From assembly GCA_017309275.1 (NCBI GenBank), contig JAFKLT010000054.1:1-64000 (forward strand): a stretch of DNA of 64,000 nucleotides. The letters run 5' to 3'. The notes beneath the pieces are model-generated. The model searched no databases and had not been told where the DNA came from. It saw only the letters and a program-made list of their open reading frames with translations. This document shows, one piece after another, positions 22,659 through 31,996 of this stretch. The stretch is from Sphingomonadales bacterium (lineage in GTDB: Bacteria; Pseudomonadota; Alphaproteobacteria; Sphingomonadales; Sphingomonadaceae). A program made the translations under genes and the position numbers. Each line of letters opens with the position of its first letter. Position 1 is the first letter of the stretch.

Positions 22659-22795
22659 TTGCCTGCCGCATTCGTGTTGCAATTCTGTTGCATCGACTCA
22701 CCGAAGCGCAGCGATTTTCCGCGATTTTCGTTGAAACTCCGCGACACAATCTGCGGCACACTGCAACACGACTTTGACACTAAGTCATTGAAAAA

Positions 22796-22872
22796 TGGTG
22801 CACCCGCCGCGATTCGAACGCGGGGCCCCCAGATTAGGAATCTGATGCTCTATCCTGCTGAGCTACGGGTGC
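22796..22872 (-). tRNA. tRNA-Arg (anticodon CCU)
   Basis: On the minus strand a 77-base cloverleaf runs from GCACCCG (5' acceptor) to CGGGTGC-A-CCA. The anticodon arm is TCAGA-TTCCTAA-TCTGG with anticodon CCT, and the T arm is CCGCG-TTCGAAT-CGCGG. CCA is encoded. Its 3' end faces the island, consistent with use as an integration site. A short open frame through this region (AAIRTRGPQIRN) is the familiar translation artefact of a tRNA. Confidence 0.95.
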
Positions 22873-22917
22873 ACGCGTGGTCCGTGTAGCGGCGGGGGGC
22901 GCGGTCGGTCAATTGGA

Positions 22918-23412
22918 TCAGTTCGCCGTTTCCGGCGGAACGATCGGTACGAGCAACGGCATCGCGGCGATGCCTTCGTCGCGCAGCGCCTGGGCTTCCT
23001 CGGGCGAGGTCTGGCCGTGGATCAGGTCCTCCGGCGCGCGGCCTTCGTGCATCGCGCGCGCCGCATCGGCAAACTCGCGGCCGACCCAGCGCGACTGCGG
23101 CAGCATCTCGGCCTGCTTCGCCGCAATGTCGGCCAGCAACTTGCGGACCAGTTCGGGGGCGGGACCTTCCGATGCATCGGCTGCCGGCGGCGGCGCGAAG
23201 TTTGGCACGGGCGTTGGCACGGGCGCGGTCGACATCTGGTTCGACTTCGCGCCGACGCGCGGCGCCATCACGGCCTTCTTGACGTCGCTGTCGCCGCAGA
23301 TCGGGCAGGCGATCAGCCCGCGCGCCTGTTGATCGGCGAAGCTGTCGCTGCTCGCGAACCATGCCTCGAACCGGTGGTCGCCGGCGGCGCAACAGAGGTC
23401 GAAAACGATCAA
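22918..23412 (-). CDS. DUF1178 family protein
   Basis: This 164-residue protein is typical of DUF1178: MIVFDLCCAAGDHRFEAWFASSD, a QQARGLIACPICGDSDVKKAVMAP zinc-ribbon-like segment, and a helical C-terminus (LLADIAAKQAEMLPQSRWVG). Function is unknown. It lies 3 bases after the glutaredoxin gene on the same strand; the comF-grxC-DUF1178 order is common in Sphingomonadaceae. Confidence 0.88.
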   Translation of the reverse strand: MIVFDLCCAAGDHRFEAWFASSDSFADQQARGLIACPICGDSDVKKAVMAPRVGAKSNQMSTAPVPTPVPNFAPPPAADASEGPAPELVRKLLADIAAKQAEMLPQSRWVGREFADAARAMHEGRAPEDLIHGQTSPEEAQALRDEGIAAMPLLVPIVPPETAN

Positions 23413-23415
23413 GGG

Positions 23416-23676
23416 TCAGGCCGTCCCCAACAGGGCATCAAGCTCGCCCTTCGCCTCCAGCGCGGCCAGGTCGTCGCTGCCGCCGACGTGCCGGCCGTCG
23501 ATGAATATCTGGGGCACGGTGCGTCCGCCGTTCGCGCGCGTGACCATTGCCTCGAACCCGGCGCGATCCATCGTCACGTCGGTTTCCTGATAATCGGCTC
23601 CCTTGCGATCAAGCAGCGCCTTGGCGCGCGCGCAATATCCGCAAAAGGCCTTCGTATAGATTTCTATCTTCGCCAT
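23416..23676 (-). CDS. grxC: glutaredoxin 3
   Basis: This 86-residue, cytosolic dithiol glutaredoxin reduces protein and glutathione mixed disulphides. The active site is CGYC (AFCGYCARAKALL) instead of the more usual CPYC; the cis-Pro segment TVPQIFIDG and the GGSDDLAALE glutathione-binding segment are present. It sits between comF and DUF1178, only 4 bases after the comF stop. Confidence 0.93.
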   Translation of the reverse strand: MAKIEIYTKAFCGYCARAKALLDRKGADYQETDVTMDRAGFEAMVTRANGGRTVPQIFIDGRHVGGSDDLAALEAKGELDALLGTA

Positions 23677-23680
23677 ACGG

Positions 23681-24550
23681 CTATCCTGTCATCCTTTCGC
23701 CACTGATATCGGAATCAACGTCCGCAAAGTCAAATATGTTGCCCGGCATCAGCGCGTCGGGGACCACGCGTGCCCAGGTCAGCGCCGATACGCGCGCCGC
23801 GCCGCTGCGTTTCAATGCTCGTGCGGCCGCGCGGAGTGTCGCGCCGCTGGCGTGGACATCGTCGACGAGCACCAGATGCCGGCCCGCCACGCGCGCCTTT
23901 GCGTCGGGGGCGAGGGCGAAGGCGCCGGCGACGATCCGTTCGCGGTCGCGCCGTCCCTTGCCGCGCAGCGCCGCCGTCGCCCTGGCCCGGACCAGCAGGT
24001 GATGGTCGTGCGGCGTCCCCGTCAGCCGCGTCAGCGCATCGGCGACGAGCGCCGCCTGGTTGAAGCCGCGCGACCAGAGCCGCCAGCGGTGGAGCGGGAC
24101 CGGCACGATCAGCATCGCATCGCCCTGTTCCAGCATGGTCAGCCGCCGCGCCATCAATTGCGCCATCAGCGCCGCGTTGCCGGTCCGGCGTCCATATTTC
24201 AGCCGCAGCGCGACCGTGCGCGCCACCGCACCATAGGCGACCGCCGACGGCGCGCCCTCGAACGGCGGCGGGTCGGCCAGGCACGCGCCGCAACGGACCG
24301 CCCCGCCCGGCAAAGCGGTCGGCAGCGGGATCGAGCATTGCGCGCACCCCGGCCCGTCGAGGAAATGGAGCGACGACCAGCACTCCAGGCAGAATTGCCG
24401 ATCCTCGCCGACGATCACCCCGCATCCCGGGCACCGCGGCGGCAGCGCATAGTCGACGACCGCGCGTCCCAATTGGCGGACGGCGCGAAGCAAGGCGCGG
24501 TCACCCGCGACCGATGCTGCGATTTCGGCGTCCCCCGCTGCGGCGCTCAT
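23681..24550 (-). CDS. comF: ComF family phosphoribosyltransferase-like protein
   Basis: This 289-residue protein is ComF-like, linked to DNA uptake in competent species but of uncertain role here. There is an N-terminal zinc-ribbon pair (CPGCGVIVG, CLECW, then CAQC and CGAC). The PRT core has PVPLHRWRLWSRGFNQAALVA and the PRPP-binding LVLVDDVHASGATL. The start at 24550 (MSAAAGD) is preferred; a longer frame upstream would overlap the divergent methyltransferase gene at 24595. Confidence 0.88.
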   Translation of the reverse strand: MSAAAGDAEIAASVAGDRALLRAVRQLGRAVVDYALPPRCPGCGVIVGEDRQFCLECWSSLHFLDGPGCAQCSIPLPTALPGGAVRCGACLADPPPFEGAPSAVAYGAVARTVALRLKYGRRTGNAALMAQLMARRLTMLEQGDAMLIVPVPLHRWRLWSRGFNQAALVADALTRLTGTPHDHHLLVRARATAALRGKGRRDRERIVAGAFALAPDAKARVAGRHLVLVDDVHASGATLRAAARALKRSGAARVSALTWARVVPDALMPGNIFDFADVDSDISGERMTG

Positions 24551-24594
24551 GCACGGACTTGTGAAGCATCGCGCGGGACGGCACAAGCGCGCGC

Positions 24595-25443
24595 ATGTCG
24601 TCACCCACCCCGCTCTTTTCCTCCGCGCGCCACGCCGCGCAGCGCGACCGCATGGCGCGCCTGCCCGAAGACGCCAATTTCCTGGCGCCGATCATCGCCG
24701 AAACGCTGCTCGACCGCCTGTCGATGGTCACGCGCGCGTTTCCCCGCACGCTGCTGGTGGGCGCGGCGGACAGCGCGCTGACCCAGCATCTGCGCGCGAC
24801 CGGAACCGATCTCACCATTTTCGAGGCCGGACCCCGCCTCGCCGCCACCGTCGGCGCGCTGGTCGGCGAAGCCGATGCGATCGACCTGCCGCTGGGAAGC
24901 TTCGACCTGATCGCCTGGCCGGGCGGCCTCGACAGCGTCAACGACGTACCGGGCGCGCTCGTGCGGATGCGCGCGCTGCTCGCCCCCGATGGACTGCTGC
25001 TCGGCGCCTTCGTCGGCGACGGCAGCCTGGCGCGCCAGCGCCGCGCGGTGATGACCGACGGGGTTCGCCAGATCGCGCGGCTGCATCCGCAGATCGATCT
25101 CGCCGCGATGGGCAATCTGCTCCAGCGCACCGGTTTCGCCCTGCCCGTGGTCGACATCGACGCACTGACCGTGCGCTATGGCGACTGGTTCGCGCTCGTC
25201 CGCGACCTTCGCGCCGCGGGGCTGTCGTCGCGGCTGTCCCCGGCGCCACCGCCGCTGACCCGCGAGGAGGCCGCCCGGATCGCCGCAGCCTTCGCCGCGC
25301 AGGCCGATCCCGACGGGCGCGTCGCCGAAGTCTTTCGCCTGATCCATTTCAGCGGCTGGGCGCCGCATCCCGACCAGCCCAAACCCGCCCGCCGCGGCAG
25401 CGGCAGCGCCTCGCTGGCCGAGGCGCTGAAACCAAGGGACTAG
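24595..25443 (+). CDS. SAM-dependent methyltransferase (BioC/NDUFAF5-like)
   Basis: This 282-residue protein resembles the alphaproteobacterial relatives of NDUFAF5 and BioC. The N-terminus FSSARHAAQRDRMA is the family signature, followed by a Rossmann methyltransferase core with LVGAADSALTQHLRATG, the acidic IFEAG, DAIDLPLGSFDLIAWPGGL and VPGALVRMRALLAPDGLLLG. The canonical G-x-G-x-G is weakened (LLVGAADS). It diverges from comF with 44 bases between and overlaps the convergent mutT gene by 4 bases. Confidence 0.78.
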   Translation: MSSPTPLFSSARHAAQRDRMARLPEDANFLAPIIAETLLDRLSMVTRAFPRTLLVGAADSALTQHLRATGTDLTIFEAGPRLAATVGALVGEADAIDLPLGSFDLIAWPGGLDSVNDVPGALVRMRALLAPDGLLLGAFVGDGSLARQRRAVMTDGVRQIARLHPQIDLAAMGNLLQRTGFALPVVDIDALTVRYGDWFALVRDLRAAGLSSRLSPAPPPLTREEAARIAAAFAAQADPDGRVAEVFRLIHFSGWAPHPDQPKPARRGSGSASLAEALKPRD

Positions 25444-25832
25444 ATCAGGGCCTCGAGCAGGCCGATCAGCGGCGTATCGGCGGGCGGCATGTCCAGCGCG
25501 TGCAGTTCGACCGGCCGCACCCAGCGCAGCGCCGTCGCATGCTGCGCGACCGGCGTGCCCCGCCACTTGCGGCATACATAGAGCAGCAGCAACAGATGCT
25601 TGTCGCCCAGCGTGTCGCTCGCGAAACAGGCGGGGGCGAGGCAGGCATGGTCGACGTCGATCGCCAACTCTTCCGAAAGCTCGCGGATCAGCGCCGCTTC
25701 GGGCGTTTCGCCGGGCTCCAGCTTGCCGCCGGGAAACTCCCACAGCCCCGCCATCGGCTTGCCCTCCGGGCGCTGCTGGACGAGCAGCCGCCCGTCGCGA
25801 TCGACCAGCGCCGCAGCGACGACGGTAAGCAT
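25440..25832 (-). CDS. mutT: MutT-type NUDIX hydrolase
   Basis: This 130-residue protein is probably an 8-oxo-dGTP diphosphatase that cleans the nucleotide pool. The NUDIX box GxxxxxExxxxREUxEE is read in GGKLEPGETPEAALIRELSEEL, preceded by PMAGLWEFPGG, as in MutT. The start at 25832 (MLTVVAAALVDRDGRLLVQQ) fits the family; an upstream Met at 25883 adds 17 unrelated residues. Confidence 0.9.
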   Translation of the reverse strand: MLTVVAAALVDRDGRLLVQQRPEGKPMAGLWEFPGGKLEPGETPEAALIRELSEELAIDVDHACLAPACFASDTLGDKHLLLLLYVCRKWRGTPVAQHATALRWVRPVELHALDMPPADTPLIGLLEALI

Positions 25833-25934
25833 TTTTCTGGCGGTATTACCGCCCTCCGACACGGACAAATTGTTAACTTTCATGTGCGACGCTCGGAACC
25901 CTCGGGAACTATAACTTCAGTTAGGGGCGGAACA

Positions 25935-26114
25935 ATGAACAAGTTTCAGAGGCTGCTGCGGTCGACCAGGGCCGCCACAGCCGTCGAGTATGGGCTGATC
26001 CTAGCCCTGATTTTTGTCGCCGCGCTCATTGCCATGACCGCCGTCGGCAAATCGGCCAGCGCGATGTGGAACACCGTGTCCAGCACGTCGGTCGACGCGA
26101 TGAGCGGCAATTAA
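25935..26114 (+). CDS. Flp family type IVb pilin
   Basis: This 59-residue prepilin has a basic leader (MNKFQRLLRSTRAA), then TAVEYGLILALIFVAALIAM, with the Flp signature of Glu at position +5 next to Tyr and one membrane helix. It would be the subunit of Tad-type pili after prepilin peptidase cleavage, but no tad assembly genes are in the window. It lies 138 bases before a second pilin. Confidence 0.92.
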   Translation: MNKFQRLLRSTRAATAVEYGLILALIFVAALIAMTAVGKSASAMWNTVSSTSVDAMSGN

Positions 26115-26252
26115 GGCGTCCTGAAACGGGACTCGAAATTGCCGCAAACACGAACCGGGCCATTAAGATTTTCAAAACCAATTGGCCCTAACCTGCAGTT
26201 GTTGACCACGACCAGACCGTCAACAGGGTAAGTGAATGTCAGGAGACCAGAC

Positions 26253-26426
26253 ATGAAGTTCATCAAGAAGTTCGTTCGCGACACGAAGGCCGCGACCGCC
26301 ATCGAATACGGCCTGATCGCCGCTCTCATCGCCGTTGCCGGCATCTCGGCCATGACCGCCGTCGGCAAGAGCGTCAAGACGACTTTCAACGAAGTCGACA
26401 AGGGTCTGACGACCGCCACTCCGTAA
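26253..26426 (+). CDS. Flp family type IVb pilin, second copy
   Basis: This 57-residue prepilin reads MKFIKKFVRDTKAATAIEYG then LIAALIAVAGISAMTAVGKS. It is clearly related to the upstream pilin (both have A-T-A-x-E-Y-G-L-I and AMTAVGKS), so the pair is a tandem duplication that has diverged. A strong terminator follows 50 bases downstream. Confidence 0.93.
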   Translation: MKFIKKFVRDTKAATAIEYGLIAALIAVAGISAMTAVGKSVKTTFNEVDKGLTTATP

Positions 26427-26475
26427 TAGAGTGCGGCTTCTCCCGCGCCCTTCGGGGCCGGGGACCAAACAGAAA

Positions 26476-26505
26476 AGGGCGGTGGAATTTCCACCGCCCT
26501 TTTTC
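26476..26505. terminator. bidirectional rho-independent terminator
   Basis: AGGGCGGTGG (26476-26485) pairs with CCACCGCCCT (26491-26500) over a 5-base loop. TTTTTC follows on the plus strand and TTTCTG on the minus strand. It serves the pilin pair and the convergent M48 protease gene. Confidence 0.88.
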
Positions 26506-26533
26506 TTTGCCTGCGGATCAGGCCGCCGCGCGC

Positions 26534-28030
26534 TTATCGCGCGGCATAGACGACGATCTTCACCTTCTGCCCCGGGGTCAGCCGGCTCGTCGCGGTCAGG
26601 CGGTTGAGCACCTGAAAGCGTTCGGTCTGGTAATTGCTGTACGCCATGCGCCGGGCCAGCGTCGCGACCGTATCGCCGCGCCCGACCGTCACCACATCGA
26701 CCCGCCGCGGCTTGATCGCCGCCGCTTCGGCCGCGCTCAGCCGCCGGACGCTGTTGAACATCGGATTGAACACGCTGGCTCCGCCCGCTTGCGTCAGCGC
26801 GACGAAGTGAAAGGCGCTGCTCTTCGAAAATTCATAGGCAAAGACGGTGACGTCGACCTGCCCCGACTGGGTGTTCGCGCGCGCGACCGAATAATAGGCC
26901 GGAATGCCGTTCACCGTCGTGCGCTGAATGCTGCTCGGCGTCAGCTGGGCCTTGCCGGCAACCGCCTGGAAAGCCGCGGAAATATACGCGTTCATGTCGC
27001 CGTTATAGGCCGCGGTCGTGAACTGCGCCTGCCCGCCGTTGCCGCTGACCGTCACCGCGCTGGTGCCGTTCTGCATGCCATAGCCGTTGGGCACGGCGAA
27101 TTTCAGGCGCAGGTCGGGATGCAGGAACTCCTGCCCCTCGACCACGCCCTGCGCCGGATCGTCGCCATAGAGAACCCCGTCGACCGAGGCGAGGAAGGCA
27201 TCGGCGTTGCGCACGCCGCCGGCGCCGCCGATCTTGGCCGCGAGCTGCTGCGCATTGCGCACGCGCGAGGCCGGATCGGGGTGCGTGCTCGCCCATTCGG
27301 GAAGCGCGCGCGCGTCGCCGCCCGACAGCCGCGCCTCGAGGCTCGTCTGGTTCGCCAGGCTGGCGAGCATCGTCGACAGCGCCAGCGGATCATAGCCCGC
27401 GCTCTTCAGATATTGGACGCCTAGCTGATCGGCCTCCAGTTCCTGGGTGCGCGAGAATCCCAGCGTGGCAAGCTGCGCGACCTGCATCGCATTGTTCTGG
27501 AGCAGCCCGCCAAGGCCGCCCAACAGCCCGCCATTGTCGCCGATCGCGCCGCCAAGCACAGCGCCGAGCACGCCCAGGATCGTGTTGCGCGTCGCCGCCG
27601 ACTGGCGCTTCTTGCTGTGCTGTGCGGCGACATGCCCGACCTCGTGCCCCAGCACGCCGGCCAGTTCGGCCTCGTCGTTCATCAGCGCCATCAACTGGCG
27701 CGTGACATAGACATAGCCGCCGGGGATGGCGAAGGCGTTGTTCACCGGCGAGTTGAGCAGCGTCACCGTGAAATCCTTGGGCGACCGCGACAGGCCCGAC
27801 TGGACCGCGATATTCTGCCCGATGCGGTTCACATAGGCGGCCTGCGGCCCATCATAAGTACCGCCGAATTCCTGAACGAGCTGCGGATGCGCCTCGTCGC
27901 CCTGCTTGCGCTCGGCGGCGGTGATGTTGGTCTGGGTCTTGATCGCCTTCAGCTGCGCGCCCGCCGCGCCGGTCAATGCCACGCTCGCGGCCAGCATGAT
28001 CGCCAGCCTGGTCCCCGTCTTCTGCGTCAT
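26534..28030 (-). CDS. M48 family metalloprotease with LysM-like C-terminus
   Basis: This is a 498-residue exported zinc protease, related to YfgC/BepA and Oma1-type proteins. It has a signal peptide (MTQKTGTRLAIMLAASVALTG to GAGA), the catalytic HEVGH in LAGVLGHEVGHVAAQH and a downstream ELEADQLGVQYL with the third zinc ligand. The C-terminal 60 residues (VGRGDTVATLARRM, FQVLNRL, LTPGQKVKIVVY) read as a LysM-like peptidoglycan-binding repeat. The start at 28030 gives a proper signal peptide; an upstream in-frame extension does not. The likely role is outer-membrane or periplasmic protein quality control. Confidence 0.88.
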   Translation of the reverse strand: MTQKTGTRLAIMLAASVALTGAAGAQLKAIKTQTNITAAERKQGDEAHPQLVQEFGGTYDGPQAAYVNRIGQNIAVQSGLSRSPKDFTVTLLNSPVNNAFAIPGGYVYVTRQLMALMNDEAELAGVLGHEVGHVAAQHSKKRQSAATRNTILGVLGAVLGGAIGDNGGLLGGLGGLLQNNAMQVAQLATLGFSRTQELEADQLGVQYLKSAGYDPLALSTMLASLANQTSLEARLSGGDARALPEWASTHPDPASRVRNAQQLAAKIGGAGGVRNADAFLASVDGVLYGDDPAQGVVEGQEFLHPDLRLKFAVPNGYGMQNGTSAVTVSGNGGQAQFTTAAYNGDMNAYISAAFQAVAGKAQLTPSSIQRTTVNGIPAYYSVARANTQSGQVDVTVFAYEFSKSSAFHFVALTQAGGASVFNPMFNSVRRLSAAEAAAIKPRRVDVVTVGRGDTVATLARRMAYSNYQTERFQVLNRLTATSRLTPGQKVKIVVYAAR

Positions 28031-28157
28031 CTCTTGCGCCTCCCACATTGTCGGTCTCAGGGTTATCCCGGAAACGGTACAAGGCAAGCCGCGCCTGAAC
28101 AACGGCTTGTCATGCTTTGGGATTTGAACGCGAAGATCGCGCCTTGGGTTCCGGCGG

Positions 28158-29105
28158 TCAGGCGCGGCCCATCGCGAGAAACTTTTCCTCACGCGACGTG
28201 AGCAGCACATCGCGCGACAGGCCGGTCAGCGAATCGAGCTCCTGCGCGATCGCATCGCCCAGCGACTGGATCGCGAGTTCGGGCGCCCGGTGCGCACCGC
28301 CGACGGGTTCGGGGACGATGCGGTCGATGACCTTCAGGCCGAGCAGATCCTGCGCCGACATCTTCATCGCGGTCGCGGCATCGGCGGCCTTGTCGGACGT
28401 GCGCCACAGGATCGACGCGCAACCTTCGGGCGAGATGACCGAATAGACGGCATGTTCGAACATCAGCACGCGGTTCGCGGCTGCCAGCGCGATCGCGCCG
28501 CCCGATCCACCCTCGCCGACGACCGCGGCGACCATCGGCACGCCCAGCGCCAGGCACTGTTCGGTCGAACGCGCGATCGCTTCGGCCTGTCCCCGCTCTT
28601 CGGCCTGGATGCCCGGAAAGGCGCCCGACGTGTCGACCAGCGTCACGACGGGCAACCCGAAGCGGTCGGCAAGCTGCATCAGGCGGATCGCCTTGCGATA
28701 GCCCTCCGGCTTCGCCATCCCGAAATTATGCTTCATGCGCGACGGAATATCGTCGCCCTTTTCATGGCCGATCACCATCACGCGGCGGCCGCGAAAGCGC
28801 GCGAGGCCGCCGAGGATCGCCTGGTCGTCGCCGAAATTGCGGTCGCCGGCCAGCGGCATCCAGTCGTCGAACAGTCCCGCGACATAATGTTTGAAATGCG
28901 GCCGATCGGGGTGGCGCGCGACCTGCGTCTTTTGCCACGGCGTCAGCTTGCCGTAAATTTCACGCAGCAACTTCGAGGACTTATCCTCCAGCCGCGCAAT
29001 GTCGTTGTCGATGTTGAGCGACGGATCGTCACCCATTTCGCGCAGTTCGGCAATCTGTCGATCGAGCGCCGCGACCTGTTTTTCGAAGTCCAGAAAGGCT
29101 GTCAT
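28158..29105 (-). CDS. accA: acetyl-CoA carboxylase carboxyltransferase subunit alpha
   Basis: This 315-residue protein is the alpha half of the carboxyltransferase that passes CO2 from biotin to acetyl-CoA, the first step of fatty acid synthesis. Family strings are clear: [18 protein letters not shown] at the N-terminus, [39 protein letters not shown]-type core and [16 protein letters not shown] for the oxyanion hole. The start at 29105 fits the family N-terminus. It is downstream of xerD on the same strand, a common alphaproteobacterial order. Confidence 0.97.
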   Translation of the reverse strand: MTAFLDFEKQVAALDRQIAELREMGDDPSLNIDNDIARLEDKSSKLLREIYGKLTPWQKTQVARHPDRPHFKHYVAGLFDDWMPLAGDRNFGDDQAILGGLARFRGRRVMVIGHEKGDDIPSRMKHNFGMAKPEGYRKAIRLMQLADRFGLPVVTLVDTSGAFPGIQAEERGQAEAIARSTEQCLALGVPMVAAVVGEGGSGGAIALAAANRVLMFEHAVYSVISPEGCASILWRTSDKAADAATAMKMSAQDLLGLKVIDRIVPEPVGGAHRAPELAIQSLGDAIAQELDSLTGLSRDVLLTSREEKFLAMGRA

Positions 29106-29115
29106 GCGGGAGTCG

Positions 29116-30027
29116 CTAGGACGATGATGCCCCAACGTCAACGCCATCCATCCGCGCGAGGGGGTGGCGGCGGTTGACCAGCTCGACGAGGCGGCGGCTA
29201 TCGACATGCGTGTAGATTTCGGTCGTCGCGATATCGGCATGGCCCAGCATCAGCTGCAACGCGCGCAGGTCGGCCCCACCCTCCAGCAAATGGGTCGCAA
29301 AGGCGTGGCGCAGGACGTGCGGGCTGATCGCCGCCGGATCGATCCCGGTGCGCGCCGCCAGTTCCCGCAACAATTGGAACAATCGCACGCGCGACAGGTG
29401 CGCCTTCGCCGACGGAAACAGCCACGGCGATCCGTCGGTCGTCAGCGGCAACCAGCGATCGAGCGCGTCGCGCGTGCGTTCGGACAAGGGCACCAGCCGT
29501 TCCTTGTCGCCCTTGCCCCGGATGATCAGGAATTCGCGCCCGCCCGCGACGGCGCGGCGCGGCAGCGAGACCAGTTCGCTCGCGCGCAGCCCCGATCCAT
29601 AGAGCAGCTCGAGCAGCAGCAGCATCCGCACCGCGTGCGCGGGCGGCGCCTCGCCCTCGGCCTCCTCGCTCGCCTGCGCGAACAGCCGTTCGACGTCGTC
29701 ATGCGTCAGGATGCGCGGCAGCGGCCGCCGCGTCGCCGGGCGCGCGATGTCCAGCGCCGGATTGTCCGTCCGCTCGCCCTCGTCGAGGAGAAAGGCAAAG
29801 AACTGGCGCAACGCCGACAGCTTGCGCGCCGCGCTGCTTGCCGCGAGCGTGCGATAATCGGCCATCAATTTCCGAAGGTCGTCGGCATCGGCTTCGCCCA
29901 GCGATCCGCGCACCAGCTCGGCTGCCTGCTCCAGGTCGCGGCGATACGCCGCCAGCGTGTTCCGCGACGCGCCGCGCTCGGCGGCCATCATCTCGAGGAA
30001 GCGGTCGATCAGTGCGCCGTCAGACAT
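29116..30027 (-). CDS. xerD: tyrosine recombinase XerD
   Basis: This 303-residue protein is the chromosome-dimer-resolution recombinase, acting at dif with XerC and FtsK. It has an N-terminal SAM-like DNA-binding domain ([34 protein letters not shown]) and a catalytic domain with [15 protein letters not shown] (Arg), [28 protein letters not shown] (His-x-x-Arg), [16 protein letters not shown] (His and nucleophile Tyr). Length is normal. It is core, not an island integrase: it lies between accA and a conserved secreted-protein gene. Confidence 0.93.
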   Translation of the reverse strand: MSDGALIDRFLEMMAAERGASRNTLAAYRRDLEQAAELVRGSLGEADADDLRKLMADYRTLAASSAARKLSALRQFFAFLLDEGERTDNPALDIARPATRRPLPRILTHDDVERLFAQASEEAEGEAPPAHAVRMLLLLELLYGSGLRASELVSLPRRAVAGGREFLIIRGKGDKERLVPLSERTRDALDRWLPLTTDGSPWLFPSAKAHLSRVRLFQLLRELAARTGIDPAAISPHVLRHAFATHLLEGGADLRALQLMLGHADIATTEIYTHVDSRRLVELVNRRHPLARMDGVDVGASSS

Positions 30028-30050
30028 GGTCCGACAGCAATATCAGGCGC

Positions 30051-31868
30051 TCAGACACGCACCAGCGCTTCGGCCGCGATCATCCGGGCTTCGGATTCCA
30101 GCCCGACCTGACGCAGCGCGCGGACGATATGATACAGGTGATAGGGCGGCAGCTTCGACCAGTCGCCCTGCATGCCCGCCGCCGCGAGCAAGGCCACCAT
30201 TCCGGGCTCGCCGCGCGTCGCCGCATCCTGGATCGCGCGCGTCCAGCGGGTCTGCTTGCCCAGATTGAGGTCCAGGTCGTTCGCGGCCGAACTGGTCTGG
30301 TTGGCGTCGAGCCGGCCAAGACCCGCCAGCCCCGCGACAAGGAATTTCGAGCGAAGATTATTCTCGCTGTCGTCGCTGTTCGAAAAACTGCCGACATTGC
30401 CTGCGGTCGCCGCGCTCAGCGGACGCGGCGACCCCACCGCGAGCACGCCCCAGGCGCGGCTACCCACCGTGATCTTCGGCGCCCACGCCATCGCGTTACT
30501 GTCGTAACCGCCCGCCATCATCGATCCCAGAAGCTGCCAGGGATCGTCGCCCACGTCGGTGCTGGTCGGCAGGCCGGCGGCGGCGCGCGCGGTCGCGACC
30601 ATCGCGGCATAATGCTGCACCGGCTCCGATCCCGCGGTCCACAGGCTCTGCATCGCGGTATAGCGGTTGCCGCCGTTCGCCGCGCTGAAGGCGCTGCGAA
30701 GCTGGTCGATCTGGCCGGCCAGCGCCTCGGGCGGCTCTTCCTCGCTCGACGCCGCGCTCAGCAGCGAGACATAGGCTTCGCTCGACAGCACGCCGCGCGC
30801 CGCCGCATAGGGCGCGGCCGCGACGCGGTCGGTCATCTCGCTCATCGGCGCCAGCACGGTCCAGCCGCGCATATAGGCGGGCTCGGTCTTGCGCAGATCG
30901 GCGGGAATGCCGATCGCCGTTGCCGTCGCCATGCCGAAACGCCAGCTCGTCAAACTGTCGACCTTGCCCCATTCGATCGTCGTCGAACGGCGCCCCGCGC
31001 CCGTCGCGCCAAGCACGCGCTCGGCAAGAAGGATGTCGAAATTGCTGATCTTGCCGCTCGACCGTACCCGCGCGATCGCCCAGCCGGCGGGGCCGGCGTC
31101 GCCCGACAGGCCCGAACATATGCCGGCGGCGAGCCGCCACGACTGTTCCTCGCCATGCGCCAGGCCGGCGTTCACATAGGGGCAAAGGCCCGCCGGATCG
31201 GCGTTGGCCAGAAAGGTCTGCTGCGCCACCTGGACGAGCCGCGGGCTCGCGCGGTCATAGTCGACCGACTGGACGATCCAGCGCGCCGCGGTCGATTCCC
31301 CCATGCGCAGCAACAGCCCCGCGCGGTCGGCGGCCAGGTCGGCGCCGTTGATCGTGTCGGGCGTGTCGATCGCCGACGACAGCGCCCGGCGAAGCAGGAT
31401 CTGGCCCCAGCGCGACGCAAGATTGCCGTTCGTCTTGCGCATGATCGTCGCGGCATATTGGCCGCGCACCCCAAAAGCATCGGGCGCCAGTCCGCCGGTT
31501 TCGGGCGTCAGCGGCCCGACCCGCGTCAACAGCCGGCGCGCGCCGGGCGGCAGGTCGTATTTCAGCTGGCCGGACGTGCCCTCCAGCTCTTCGGTTCCGT
31601 CGTCGCCGCCTTCCTCGGTCGCGCTCGTCGTCGCGACCACCGCGGGCGGCGCCACGCTCGTCGATCCGGAAGAAGAGGTCGGCGCCGGGGTCGGCGTGGG
31701 AGCGGGCGTCGGCGACGGCGTGGGCGAGGATTTCGGCGCCGGCGTATCGGCGGGTTTTCCGAATCCTTCGGGAAGCAGCGACTCCTGCGCGATCGCGGGA
31801 AGGACCAGCGCGGCGGCAAGGGCGGCGCCCGACAGGCCCAGGGTCAACGTCAGCAATTTCTTCGTCAT
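30051..31868 (-). CDS. conserved secreted protein, unknown function
   Basis: This is a 605-residue protein with a signal peptide ([22 protein letters not shown] to AIAQE), a Pro/Thr/Ser linker ([18 protein letters not shown]-like, about residues 40-70) and a long helical region of repeat-like pairs (for example [55 protein letters not shown]) that suggests tetratricopeptide-like or alpha-solenoid structure. I know it only as a hypothetical protein in the xerD-aroK interval of Sphingomonadaceae. The start at 31868 gives the signal peptide. Confidence 0.7.
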   Translation of the reverse strand: MTKKLLTLTLGLSGAALAAALVLPAIAQESLLPEGFGKPADTPAPKSSPTPSPTPAPTPTPAPTSSSGSTSVAPPAVVATTSATEEGGDDGTEELEGTSGQLKYDLPPGARRLLTRVGPLTPETGGLAPDAFGVRGQYAATIMRKTNGNLASRWGQILLRRALSSAIDTPDTINGADLAADRAGLLLRMGESTAARWIVQSVDYDRASPRLVQVAQQTFLANADPAGLCPYVNAGLAHGEEQSWRLAAGICSGLSGDAGPAGWAIARVRSSGKISNFDILLAERVLGATGAGRRSTTIEWGKVDSLTSWRFGMATATAIGIPADLRKTEPAYMRGWTVLAPMSEMTDRVAAAPYAAARGVLSSEAYVSLLSAASSEEEPPEALAGQIDQLRSAFSAANGGNRYTAMQSLWTAGSEPVQHYAAMVATARAAAGLPTSTDVGDDPWQLLGSMMAGGYDSNAMAWAPKITVGSRAWGVLAVGSPRPLSAATAGNVGSFSNSDDSENNLRSKFLVAGLAGLGRLDANQTSSAANDLDLNLGKQTRWTRAIQDAATRGEPGMVALLAAAGMQGDWSKLPPYHLYHIVRALRQVGLESEARMIAAEALVRV

Positions 31869-31996
31869 CGCGCGCCGCTTTCGGCGATCTTGTCGCTCAC
31901 GTCCACACCAATCCTCTTCGCATCGCGGCAAAAGCCCTGCGGCGCAGCAGCAAAACCATTGTCCCGCGCGCTTTGGCCGGTATAGCCGCGCGCACC

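Noticed and set aside
22659-22889. 76-codon plus-strand frame containing AAIRTRGPQIRN
   Set aside because: It is the complement of the tRNA-Arg gene, a classic false gene; the tRNA cloverleaf explains the sequence.
29838-31985. 715-codon plus-strand frame
   Set aside because: Antisense to xerD and the secreted protein; composition is Arg/Gln/His-rich low complexity typical of shadow frames.
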